Assembly: GCF_014837165.1 (NCBI RefSeq)
Contig: NZ_JACSPM010000001.1
Span: 463,618 to 527,617, forward strand
From: Microbacterium gallinarum
GTDB taxonomy: Bacteria; Actinomycetota; Actinomycetes; Actinomycetales; Microbacteriaceae
DNA length: 64,000 nucleotides
Reading direction: 5' to 3'
Positions 43,701 to 51,221 of this stretch are shown here, piece by piece (position 1 is the first letter of the stretch; each line of letters begins with the position of its first letter). A program made the translations under genes and the position numbers. A model generated the notes under the pieces. That model worked only from the letters and a program-made list of their open reading frames with translations, was not told the origin of the DNA and did not search any database.

Positions 43701-44936
43701 CGTCACGCGGAACCAGTGGAGGTACCGCTCGGGGTCGAGCGTGAGGAGGTAGTCGATCTCCTTGTCCTGCGCGTTCTTGAGGTAGTCGTCGAAGATGACG
43801 ACGTCCTCGAGGCCGGTGTCCTGGACCGGTTCGACGACCGCCGGAACGTACACCTCGAAGGTCTTGGTGGTCGCGGGGCCGCCGAGGTAGCTGACGCGGG
43901 CGGTCAGCGTGACGGTGACGTCCTCTTCGCCTGCCTCAGGGCGCACGACGACTCCGGACGGAGCGATGACCTCGGGGTCCGTCGATGTCCAGCTGACGGT
44001 CGACCCGTTCGACGTCGTCGTGGGGAGCGTCAGGTTGACCGTCGCCGTCGTCGGGACCGTGATGCCTGCAGCCGCCGATGCGGCGAGAGCCGCACGGTCC
44101 ACCGTGCCTCCGCCGTCCTCGTAGAGGGCGACGACGCCTGCGAGGTCGGCAATGCCCTCGAACAGTCGGTAGTCGTCCAGCGCGCTGGTCAGGTATCCGC
44201 CGTTGTAGTTGGGGCCGTTGTACCCGATCGACTTGGGCAGCACGGGGCTCGCCTCGGCGATCGTGCCGGTCGCGGTGGCGCTGACAGGGGTCTGCACCGA
44301 CGTCGTGACCTTGACGCCGTTGCGGTACAGGTTGAACTGCTTCGACGTGCTGCTGTACGTGGCGGTGATATGCGTCCACTCGCCCACGGGGAAGAATGCG
44401 GCGCGATCGGTCGAGGCGGCCCGCACCTCGTGCGGCTGGCCTCCGCCCGGGCCGAAGGAGAACAGGAGGGGGTTCGTCGCGCTCACCGACGAGGCGTACC
44501 AGCCCGCGGTGTTGTATGCGCGCTTGTTCCAGGTGATGATCTGCTCACCCGAACCCATGGCCGCCGTGGGCTTGAACCAGAACGACAAGGTCAGGTCGGA
44601 CGGGACGAGCTCGCTGCCCGTGCCCAGATCGAGGAAGGTGCTGCCGTTGAGCTTCAGGCCCTTCGTGCCGGCCTTGTTGCCGGCGATGTACTCGTGATTG
44701 AGGGTGGTCGACCCGTTGTGCCCCTTCAATGCGGTGGGGTGCGCGAGAGGGCTGGAGTCGACGACCGAGTCCTCGAAGGTCAGCTCCAGGACAGGATCAC
44801 CCAGTCCGAAGTCGTCGACGGCATGTGCCGGCGACAAGCCTCCCAGGACCAGTGCGCCCGCCGTCGCGGCGACGATCGCCGACAGGCCTGCCCTTCCCCA
44901 CCGCCTCTGGCGTCTACGGCGTCGTGATATCTCCAT
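40722..44936 (-). CDS. Secreted multidomain GH127 beta-L-arabinofuranosidase
   Basis: A 1404-residue secreted enzyme. A basic signal peptide ends near residue 39 (SPAHA). A LamG domain covers about 45-275, an atrophied Ig-like domain about 285-370, and the GH127 catalytic domain about 375-930. A DUF6805-like domain covers about 985-1150, a cadherin-like beta-sandwich about 1155-1250, and a final beta domain the rest. Zinc and nucleophile positions known from HypBA1 are kept: E-x-C in AETCNEYN and the adjacent cysteine pair in FWCCIGTG. It probably removes beta-L-arabinofuranose from plant glycans. There is no sorting signal, so it is likely released. A LacI-type operator lies upstream. Confidence 0.92.
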   Translation of the reverse strand: MEISRRRRRQRRWGRAGLSAIVAATAGALVLGGLSPAHAVDDFGLGDPVLELTFEDSVVDSSPLAHPTALKGHNGSTTLNHEYIAGNKAGTKGLKLNGSTFLDLGTGSELVPSDLTLSFWFKPTAAMGSGEQIITWNKRAYNTAGWYASSVSATNPLLFSFGPGGGQPHEVRAASTDRAAFFPVGEWTHITATYSSTSKQFNLYRNGVKVTTSVQTPVSATATGTIAEASPVLPKSIGYNGPNYNGGYLTSALDDYRLFEGIADLAGVVALYEDGGGTVDRAALAASAAAGITVPTTATVNLTLPTTTSNGSTVSWTSTDPEVIAPSGVVVRPEAGEEDVTVTLTARVSYLGGPATTKTFEVYVPAVVEPVQDTGLEDVVIFDDYLKNAQDKEIDYLLTLDPERYLHWFRVTANSYKPGSFTVNTTSYPGWENGSVTWNFRGHSFGHYMSALAMNYANSDDPAVKAEVLADLEATIRGLAAVQDSYDGTSRAGYLAPFRDSALDAVEGRGTSDDQVIVPYYNLHKILAGLLDAYEYVPGELGELALDVAEGFGEYMFGRVSTLSNTATLLGTEYGGMNEALYELFDVSGGNPHFKTAAQGFDEVSLFQSLANGTDVLPGRHANTTIPKFIGALKRYTVFTENPEYYEMLTQAEKDNLGMYLTAAQNFWQTVVDHHTYVTGANSQSEHFRAPDTLWRYATQQGSTGNPQTAETCNEYNMLKLSRELFKVTQDVKYMHYYENTFINTIVSSQNPDNGMSMYFNPMAPGYYKVYGPAPTESQLFWCCIGTGMENFSKLADTLYFSRDKNVWVNLYFSSQYDHADSNMRVTQEADFPNDDTVRITVDALTGSQLAEGATLRLRVPDWVAGEPTLTVNGTVVSPDVRQGYIVLDEVAAGDVIELTTPMEVVAYDTPDNADFVAFKYGPTVLSAGLGTENMTGWGSVGVSVRIALAPSAEVQQTVTVATETTQQWYDDIAENVERIEDNADGEAQFVLKNTRDGGDLIYTPHYSQHGQRYGIYMNFEVPDSPAAQQAILDEKKRQRDAARFIDVLTTFDNNNGEAAKNLKTGGTTSVGVHNGRQYRHANSNGWFSYDMAVDPTASTNRLETTYFSGDNGRSFAIYLNDTLFKTQQITNAAGSGVFYEVVDTIPAQYLTGPNVRYKVDAAGNPVLDGQGNRIPVVTVRYQSTGGFAGGVFGVATSRPVTYSTESSLTGLTVDGGVLSPTFSGSTTDYTVTVPQGATSMSFTATPNVPSGLVRVGDILIDDTEPRQVSLVPGEEKTVTIRSFAQDHETSTTYTLVIREAADRQLAVTGTATARCVAGKAVLTVSVANGDEVPVGVRLESTYGTKTVASLGAGKTSSHAFTTRAAVLPQGVAVVTATATVGGEDVTTAVNVPYAQAACGAGAL

Positions 44937-45000
44937 GCCAACCTCCTCGTTGATGGGCGCGTCGACGTCGACTCGCCGCCCTGGGGCATCGCCACCATAC

Positions 45001-45014
45001 TGATAGCGCTAACA
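45001..45014 (-). promoter_or_regulatory. LacI-family operator upstream of the GH127 gene
   Basis: TGATAGCGCTAACA is a 14-base palindrome with one mismatched pair and the central CG of LacI-type sites. It lies 65 bases upstream of the GH127 start. Its arms differ from the mal operators, so a different LacI-family repressor, probably induced by an arabinose-type sugar, is expected. Confidence 0.7.
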
Positions 45015-45059
45015 GTCGCGCAAGGAGCAATTTGAAGTCGCACCACGGGCGTCGGTTCA

Positions 45060-45112
45060 TCGATCAACGAAACCGACCCCTCGACGAGGGCCTATCGATC
45101 AACCAGACCGAC
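45060..45112. repeat. Two 18-bp direct repeats with palindromes between convergent-type signals
   Basis: TCGATCAACGAAACCGAC at 45060-45077 and TCGATCAACCAGACCGAC at 45095-45112 differ at two positions and are spaced 35 bases apart. The first overlaps an inverted repeat GTCGGTT (45051-45057)/AACCGAC, and a CCCTCGACGAGGG palindrome lies between them. The block sits between the kinase 3' end and the GH127 promoter and may combine a terminator with a binding site. Confidence 0.45.
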
Positions 45113-45146
45113 GCTCGGCGACGGCTTTGAGGCGCTGGGGCGCGCG

Positions 45147-46715
45147 TCAGTCGCGCTTGCCCTGGCCCTTCTCCTTGCCCGGCTGAGAGTTCGCGCCGAC
45201 GGCCTTCTCGGCTTCCTTCGCCGCCTTGCGCTCCTCCTTCGCGAGGTCGCGTGCCGCCTTCTCGGCGGTCTTCTCGGCGTCCTTCGCCGCCTTGCGCTCC
45301 TCCTTCGCGAGATCCTTCGCGGCCTTGTCGGCGGCCGCACCGGCCTCGCGCTTCGGCGCCTCGACGACGTGGGACGCCGGCTCGATGGAGAGCCCGTCCT
45401 CGACCTGGCCTTCGGGGGCCGAAGGCGTGGCCTCGTCCGCCCCGCCGTCGAGCAGCGGCTCCGGAACGGGCGAAGAGGTGGCGTCGCGCAGTTCGCCGTA
45501 CGAGGTGGCCGGGGCACCGGGCACGCCCGCGCCCAGGACCAGGCCGAGCGCGACGGTGGCTGCGGCAACCGCCCCTCCTCCGGCTGCGACGATTCGGCGT
45601 CGGCGAGCGGCGAGCGCCCGTGCACGCCTGCGCCGTGCGGGCCGGGCCCGCAGGCTGGGGGCCGTGGGAGCGAACGCCCCCACTGCCACCTCCGTTGCGG
45701 CGGATGCGACCGGAATCGAGGGGAGAGCGGGGGCCACCGGAACCGACGGGAGGGTCGGGGCCGGGGGAATCGACGGGAGGGCGCTGAGCACCGGCATCGC
45801 CGGCTGCGTGGCCTCGGGGTCGCCGACCGCGTCAGGGGCGATGTCGATCGGCAGAGTGGCCGCGCGCTGCGCGACGTCCAGTGCGGCGGGCCGGTGCGCA
45901 GCATCCGTCGCCGTCATCTCGGTCAGCAGGCGAGCCCACTCGGGACCCACCCACCCCGGCACCGGCGGCGGATCGATGAGGCGCGCCATCACCGCGGCGA
46001 TCCCCGACGACTGCCCGTAGGCGCGCACACCGGTCAGCGCCTCGAGCAGCACGAGTCCGAGCGCGTAGACATCGGACGCGGGTCCGGCCGGTTCACCCCG
46101 CACCTGCTCCGGCGCGAGGTAGGCGGCGGTGCCCACGATGGTGCCGGCGGCGGTGATCCGCGTGCCGTCGACGAGTTGGGCGACGCCGAAGTCGCCGAGC
46201 TTCACCTGCTCGCCGAGACCGGGCACCGGGTTCTCGGCGAGCAGGATGTTCGAAGGCTTGAGGTCGCGATGCACCACTCCCGCCCTGTGGACGACATGCA
46301 GTGCCGACGAGAGTTCGGTGGCGAGATGACGCACCCGCGCGGCGGGCAGCGGGCCGCGGCCGAGGGCGGCTGCAAGGGTCTCGCCGTCGACGTACTCCAT
46401 CACGAGGTAGCTCGGCCCGTCCGACCGCACCCGGCCGTCGTAGAGCTTGACCAGCGACGGGTGACTCAGCGACGCGAGCACCGTCATCTCGTTCTGGGCG
46501 CGCTCCGGGGTGCAGAGATCGTCGGAGCCGTCCCGCATGAGCTTGACCGCGACGGTGCGACCGAGCTGCTCGTCGATGGCGCGGTGAACCCGCGCCACGC
46601 TGCCGGACCCCACGCACTCTTCGAGCCGGTACCGGCCATCCAATCGGCCGGTCACCGCGGCACCCTGCTGCATGACTGCCACTGTTGCCTCCCCCGCGCC
46701 ACCCATCCGGGTCAC
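45147..46715 (-). CDS. Ser/Thr protein kinase with charged extracytoplasmic tail
   Basis: A 522-residue eukaryotic-like kinase. The catalytic domain (about residues 28-285) has G-loop VGSGSVARV, K58, catalytic HRDLKPSN with D151, and GDFG with D175. The activation loop TAAGTIVGTAAYLAPEQ is normal. A proline-rich linker (300-370) leads to one membrane span (about 385-410). The external part has no PASTA domain; it is rich in alanine, lysine and glutamate, with a 22-residue tandem repeat near residues 450-505. PknB-like kinases regulate growth and the cell wall; the signal here is unclear. Methionine 4 or 15 could be the true start. Confidence 0.88.
   Translation of the reverse strand: MTRMGGAGEATVAVMQQGAAVTGRLDGRYRLEECVGSGSVARVHRAIDEQLGRTVAVKLMRDGSDDLCTPERAQNEMTVLASLSHPSLVKLYDGRVRSDGPSYLVMEYVDGETLAAALGRGPLPAARVRHLATELSSALHVVHRAGVVHRDLKPSNILLAENPVPGLGEQVKLGDFGVAQLVDGTRITAAGTIVGTAAYLAPEQVRGEPAGPASDVYALGLVLLEALTGVRAYGQSSGIAAVMARLIDPPPVPGWVGPEWARLLTEMTATDAAHRPAALDVAQRAATLPIDIAPDAVGDPEATQPAMPVLSALPSIPPAPTLPSVPVAPALPSIPVASAATEVAVGAFAPTAPSLRARPARRRRARALAARRRRIVAAGGGAVAAATVALGLVLGAGVPGAPATSYGELRDATSSPVPEPLLDGGADEATPSAPEGQVEDGLSIEPASHVVEAPKREAGAAADKAAKDLAKEERKAAKDAEKTAEKAARDLAKEERKAAKEAEKAVGANSQPGKEKGQGKRD
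45204..45326 (-). repeat. 66-bp tandem repeat in the kinase 3' end
   Basis: Two copies of a 57-base core (45204-45260 and 45270-45326) are spaced 66 bases apart and are nearly identical. They encode two 22-residue units built around DLAKEERKAAK-AEK. The almost perfect match at silent positions indicates recent duplication. Confidence 0.75.
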
Positions 46716-46969
46716 GACCGTTCACACGTTATTCGGAGCAGGGTCCGGGCTGTCCCCTCTTGACAAATCGGCGGAAGCCCCCACCACCCCGAAGGCGGGC
46801 GCGCGTGGACCCTCGAATGCGCCAGGCACGGATGGACACGCCGGGTGTCAATACCGCGCGACGCCCAGGCGGAGGGCGTAGTCTCGGCCGCGCCTCGCAC
46901 GAAGTGGGGCGATGGTGAGCCGGGAAGCCTGGTCGGCACAGTGTGAACCGACGATTGCGAGGCCGACCC

Positions 46970-47470
46970 ATGACCGAGACCGCGGACTACATCGTGCGGG
47001 GTGACCACCTCGCGGTGCTGAGCGAGCTCGCCGTGAGCCAGGCCAGCGGCCTGGAGTCGCCGAAGACCCTGGTGTGGGGCTTGGACCTCGCTTCGGCACC
47101 GACCCGGCGAGCAGCGCACAAGCAGCTGCGAGCCGAAGCGCGCGGCATCGCGCGGGCGAGCCAGGCTCAGTCGAGCCTCACCCACCTGTTCGTCGTCTAC
47201 ACGCACGGGGCCTCGCTTCCGGAAGGGAGCTGTCTGTCCGCTGCCGCACAGACCGCGACCAGGCTCCACGCCGAACTCGAGCGCTCGCGCGGCCGCTTCA
47301 TCGAAGTGATCCTCATCGACGCGACCGGGTGGGAGAACGGCGATGATCTGCGCGACCGGATCGTGCAGACGGCGTCGACCCCGGCAGGAGTCGCCGGCGA
47401 CCTCGCGCTCGGGTGGCACGACATCACCGACATGACCATCCACCAAGCCGCCACCGCGAAGATCTGCTGA
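46970..47470 (+). CDS. Hypothetical protein
   Basis: A 166-residue soluble protein with no family that I recognise. It has alternating helices and strands: VRGDHLAVLSELAVS, SLTHLFVVYTHGAS and RFIEVILIDATGW. No signal peptide, membrane span or cysteine-rich site is present. A GTG at 46943 could add nine basic residues; the ATG at 46970 was preferred. The codon use matches neighbours, so the gene is probably real. The 254 bases upstream, between this gene and the divergent kinase, hold a TTGACA-like element near 46760 and a TAGTCT element near 46880, but no clear operator. Confidence 0.7.
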   Translation: MTETADYIVRGDHLAVLSELAVSQASGLESPKTLVWGLDLASAPTRRAAHKQLRAEARGIARASQAQSSLTHLFVVYTHGASLPEGSCLSAAAQTATRLHAELERSRGRFIEVILIDATGWENGDDLRDRIVQTASTPAGVAGDLALGWHDITDMTIHQAATAKIC

Positions 47471-47525
47471 CGGCGACGGCCGCCGTGGGCGCAGCGCGTC
47501 CTCAGTGCGCGAATATCATGTGGCG

Positions 47526-49397
47526 ATGGCGCGAAAGCCGTCCGTGAGACTCCTCCCGCGCAAGGGTGCGCTGCCGATCCTTCTCGACCGCGCGCCCGTC
47601 CCGGTCGCGATCATCGTCGGGTTCGGCCTGATCCTGCTCGGCGCTCTGATCGTCACGCGACCGCTCACCTCGATCGTCCTCCTCGGGATCTACGTGGGGT
47701 GCAGCGCGATCGTCTCCGGACTGGCCGAGCTGCTGGGCCGACGCGGCGAACGCGCGTGGTGGCCGCGACTCGTCGCGAGCGTGTGGCTCGTCTCCGGCGC
47801 CATCATCCTGCTGTTCCTCGAGCGAAGCCTGCAGCTCCTTCCTCCCGCGATGGCGCTGCTCCTGGTGCTGGGCGGGCTCGCCTCGATCGGCGACGCGCTG
47901 TCTCCGACCTCGGTCAGTCAGCGCGTCCTGACCTGCGCCTGGGGCGTGAGCCAGATCGTCTTCGGGATCCTTGCGCTCGCGTGGCCGGACGTCACGGTCC
48001 TCGTGGTGGCCGTCGTGTTCGGCATTCGTACCGTGCTCTACGGAGGATCCCTCGCCGCTCGGGCCATCCGAGCGGAGAGCGCCCAGGGCATCGCGTCGTC
48101 CGAGGCGAAAACAGCGTCGGCGTCGGCGACGACCGCTGCCCGTCTGGATCGATCGACCTTCTGGATGGCGGCGGGCCGGTATGCGCTCACCGCCGTCCTG
48201 CTCGGCGTCTGCGCAGCGGGTTGGGCGCTCAACAGCTGGCTCGCCGAGGGGGCGCCCGTCGCCGACGCGTTCTACGATCCACCCGCCACCGTTCCCGCGG
48301 AGCACGGGCGGCTCATCCGGGTGGACGATTTCGCCGGCCAGAGCCCACCTGACGCCGATGTGGTGCGGATCCTCTACACCACCCGCGACGCGTTCGGCGC
48401 TCCGGCAGTCGCCAGCGCCCTGGTCATCGCTCCGAGTGAAGACCAGGCCGGCGCTCGGCCCGTGGTCGCCTGGAACCACGGTACGACCGGCGTCGCCCGC
48501 GGTTGCGCACCGAGCCTGCGCGACGCTTCCGCGACCCACTGGGCGATTCCCGCGCTCAACGACGCGGTGGCCCGGGGGTGGGTGGTCGTCGCGACGGACT
48601 ACTCCGGCCAGGGGGCACCGGGGGTCTTCCCCTATCTGATCGGCGCCGGGGAGGCTCGCTCGTCACTCGACGCCGTCCTGGCGAGCCGCGAGCTCGAGGG
48701 TCTCGCCCTGCGTCCCGAGACCGTCGCGTGGGGACATTCCCAAGGCGGTCACGCGGCGCTGTGGATGGCCCAGCTGGCGGAGCGGTACGCGCCAGAGATC
48801 GACTTCCGGGGCACGGCTGCGCTCGCGCCCGTCACGGCGCCGCTGGAGCTCGCCCAGGAGCTGTCGGCTCGCGATGCGGACCCCCTCCTGTCCGTCTTGG
48901 TGTCGTGGGTGCTCGTGCCCTACGCCGACACGTACCCCGAGATCGACCTGAGGAACTATGTCGCGCCGGGATCGCGCACGATCGTCCGAGAGATGACGCA
49001 ACGATGCCCCAGCGAGCCCGGCGTCATCGTGTCGGTCCTGACGTCCCTCGGCGTCTCGGAGGACCGACCGCTCTACGTGGGTGATCTCACTGCCGGTCCG
49101 CTCGGCGAGCGGCTCGCGCAGAACGCCGTCGAGGGTCCGTTCACGACGCCGGTGCTCGTCGCCTGGGGCGATGCCGACGAGGTCATCCCCCCGCGCCTGC
49201 AGCAGCGGTTCGTCGACCGGCTCTGCGCGCAGGGCGACCGTGTGCGGTGGGTCGTCTACGGCGGATACGACCACCTGCGACCACTGCTGCCCGGATCGCG
49301 CTTCCTGCCCCTGCTGGTGAACTGGACGGAGTCTCAGCTTCTGGGTGGCGACGCGCCGACAGACGACTGCGCGCGTTACGCGCCGGCGTCTCCCTGA
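47526..49397 (+). CDS. Fusion of HdeD-like membrane domain and secretory lipase-type hydrolase
   Basis: A 623-residue protein with two parts. Residues 20-180 have six spans resembling the HdeD/DUF308 acid-stress membrane protein. After another span near 218-238, residues 245-623 form an alpha/beta hydrolase like the secretory lipase (LIP) family. Its features are oxyanion NHGTTG, nucleophile S405 in GHSQGG, a catalytic aspartate in WGDADEV and a histidine in GYDHLRP. The hydrolase would lie outside the membrane. It probably cleaves esters of lipids. The ATG is six bases after TATCAT, giving a leaderless transcript. I have not met this fusion as a common architecture. Confidence 0.85.
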   Translation: MARKPSVRLLPRKGALPILLDRAPVPVAIIVGFGLILLGALIVTRPLTSIVLLGIYVGCSAIVSGLAELLGRRGERAWWPRLVASVWLVSGAIILLFLERSLQLLPPAMALLLVLGGLASIGDALSPTSVSQRVLTCAWGVSQIVFGILALAWPDVTVLVVAVVFGIRTVLYGGSLAARAIRAESAQGIASSEAKTASASATTAARLDRSTFWMAAGRYALTAVLLGVCAAGWALNSWLAEGAPVADAFYDPPATVPAEHGRLIRVDDFAGQSPPDADVVRILYTTRDAFGAPAVASALVIAPSEDQAGARPVVAWNHGTTGVARGCAPSLRDASATHWAIPALNDAVARGWVVVATDYSGQGAPGVFPYLIGAGEARSSLDAVLASRELEGLALRPETVAWGHSQGGHAALWMAQLAERYAPEIDFRGTAALAPVTAPLELAQELSARDADPLLSVLVSWVLVPYADTYPEIDLRNYVAPGSRTIVREMTQRCPSEPGVIVSVLTSLGVSEDRPLYVGDLTAGPLGERLAQNAVEGPFTTPVLVAWGDADEVIPPRLQQRFVDRLCAQGDRVRWVVYGGYDHLRPLLPGSRFLPLLVNWTESQLLGGDAPTDDCARYAPASP

Positions 49398-49446
49398 TCC
49401 TGCGGCCGGGCCTGGCAGACCGCCGCCGCCGGGTGGACAATGAGCC

Positions 49447-50247
49447 ATGGCCGTCGACACGCCCGTCGACCCTGCAGCCGACGACGCCTCGCCGGCGCCG
49501 GACCGCCCGGAGTCCGACGCCGTCCTGGGGCGGCGCGCGCAGATCCTCGCGACCGAGCACTGGGGACTGCTCGCCGCCCGTGGCACCGCGCAGAGCGAGG
49601 TGCTCACCCGCATCACCATCTTCCTCACGCTGGTGTCGGCCGGACTGGTCACCATCGGTCTGCTCGGACAGGCGACCGGCTTCGACGACTGGTTCGCCGG
49701 CGCCGCGCTCTCGATCCTCGGGTTCCTGGCGCTCATCGGGTTCATGACTCAGACCCGGGTCTTCAACGTCGCCGAAGAGGACATGATGTACGTCGTGGCG
49801 ATGAACCGCCTGCGCGGCGCCTACGTCGACCTCGATCCGCGGGTGCAGCGCTACTTCCTCGCCGCGATCGCCGACGACGAGCGCGGACTCGAGTTGACCT
49901 ACTCGTTCCTTCGCCGGCGGAGCGTGTCGCACCTGTTCGGCAGCTCCGCGATGCTCATCGCCGTCGTGAATGCGTGCGTCTCGGGTCTGCTCGCCGGGTC
50001 CGTTCTGGTGGCTGCGGGGCAGGCGACGGGATGGGCGATCGCCGCGGGGATCCTCGTCGCGGTGGTGCTCATCGTGTGCTTCATGACCTACGGCTACTGG
50101 ACATTCCGCACCGCGTGGACCAACCACCGTCCGCTGCGGACGACCCCGCTCCCGCAGTCAGACGAGGGGACGGATGCCGCGCCCGACGGTGTCGACGGCC
50201 CACCGCCGGAGGACCCGGTACGCCTCCGCACGCGCCGCCGGTCCTGA
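49447..50247 (+). CDS. Four-span membrane protein of unknown function
   Basis: A 266-residue membrane protein. It starts with about 50 hydrophilic residues containing LATEHWGLLAARGTAQSEVLTRI. Two spans follow (about 57-78 and 83-105), then a cytoplasmic loop with EEDMMYVVAMNRLRGAYVDL, and two more spans (175-195 and 200-222). The tail is acidic to basic. I recognise this as a frequent actinobacterial membrane protein without an assigned role. GACAAT stands five bases before the ATG, consistent with a leaderless start. Its last 90 bases overlap the 3' end of the opposite-strand hydrolase gene. Confidence 0.78.
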   Translation: MAVDTPVDPAADDASPAPDRPESDAVLGRRAQILATEHWGLLAARGTAQSEVLTRITIFLTLVSAGLVTIGLLGQATGFDDWFAGAALSILGFLALIGFMTQTRVFNVAEEDMMYVVAMNRLRGAYVDLDPRVQRYFLAAIADDERGLELTYSFLRRRSVSHLFGSSAMLIAVVNACVSGLLAGSVLVAAGQATGWAIAAGILVAVVLIVCFMTYGYWTFRTAWTNHRPLRTTPLPQSDEGTDAAPDGVDGPPPEDPVRLRTRRRS

Positions 50248-51165
50248 GAGGAACACGTCGTGGACGGCATCCTGGATCCGTGCGATCGTGACGAGCCTCC
50301 CGATCCGTGTCGCGCTCTTGGCGATGTCGTCCACGACGAGCACCGAGTCCGACGTGGTCATCGTCTCGTTCCACGCGAGCGGCGGCGTCGATCGGGATGA
50401 CAGCAGGACGAGCGTCGGGCACCCGACGTCGACGCCTGCGGCGATCCGCCGGTGGCCGTCGAGGATCGCCGCCAGCCACGCCGGCCGTGTGGGGAAGCCC
50501 CGCTCGGGCCGCCAGTCGGGGTGGTCGACGGCGAGCGGCAGGACGCCGAGCTCGGTCAGTGCTCGTGTGTAGAAGCCGAGGTCGACCGCAGGCTGATTGC
50601 CCCGCGGATCGAACCGCGCCCGCGCGTTGACGAGCGGCGCGATCGCCTGCCGGCCCACCGCCCCGAATTGGAACTCGAGCCACGGGCTGTTGAGCACCAC
50701 GGCACTCGCACGGCCCGGATGCCGGGCCGCCCAGAGCGTCAGCGTGAGGCCCCCCGTCGAGTGGCCGAGCAGCACGAGCCGGCGGCGGGGCGCGGCATCC
50801 ATCCCCTGTCCCATCACCGTGAGCGCCGCCTCGATGTCGACGTCGTAGTCGTCGAGCGCGTCGACGTAGCCGGGTGCGTTCTCGGTGCGGAGGCTGCGGC
50901 CATAGCGACGCAGATCGAGGGCGTGGAAGCGCGCTCCGAGCCCGGTCCACATGCGCGCGAGCTCGGCCTGGAAGAAGAAGTCCGACCAGCCGTGCACGTA
51001 GAGCACGTCGACGTCGCGCAGCGGCTGAACCACGGCCACGACCGGATTCGGCATGAGGCGCACGAGGGTCGCCGCGAGCGGTCCGTCTTCCTCGTCGAGG
51101 CCGAGATCGAGCGTCACCTGCTCGAACGGCTTCCCGAGGACGTCGGTCTGCCACTGGCCCGCCAT
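50158..51165 (-). CDS. Alpha/beta hydrolase (monoglyceride lipase-like)
   Basis: A 335-residue alpha/beta hydrolase. The strand and oxyanion segment VLYVHGWSDFFFQAEL starts the domain, the nucleophile elbow is GHSTGGL (serine near residue 134), and PTLVLLSSRS follows in the C-terminal half, with the catalytic histidine likely in the final 70 residues. It resembles serine-aminopeptidase S33/lysophospholipase proteins, which hydrolyse lipid esters. No signal peptide is seen. The ATG is six bases after TAGGCT on the minus strand, so the transcript is probably leaderless. Its 3' end overlaps the convergent membrane-protein gene by 90 bases. Confidence 0.87.
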   Translation of the reverse strand: MAGQWQTDVLGKPFEQVTLDLGLDEEDGPLAATLVRLMPNPVVAVVQPLRDVDVLYVHGWSDFFFQAELARMWTGLGARFHALDLRRYGRSLRTENAPGYVDALDDYDVDIEAALTVMGQGMDAAPRRRLVLLGHSTGGLTLTLWAARHPGRASAVVLNSPWLEFQFGAVGRQAIAPLVNARARFDPRGNQPAVDLGFYTRALTELGVLPLAVDHPDWRPERGFPTRPAWLAAILDGHRRIAAGVDVGCPTLVLLSSRSTPPLAWNETMTTSDSVLVVDDIAKSATRIGRLVTIARIQDAVHDVFLSGPAARAEAYRVLRRWAVDTVGRGIRPLV

Positions 51166-51221
51166 GACGCGAGCCTATCCAGCCGCACCCCCGCTCGCGG
51201 AACGCGGCGACGGGACGGCGG

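Noticed and set aside
40671..44927. A 1418-codon open frame on the plus strand
   Set aside because: It is antisense to the GH127 gene and has an arginine/glycine/histidine-rich composition typical of shadow frames in G+C-rich DNA; the minus-strand frame has clear domains and active-site motifs.
45060..45112. CRISPR-like repeats
   Set aside because: Only two imperfect 18-base copies exist, no array follows and there are no cas genes nearby.
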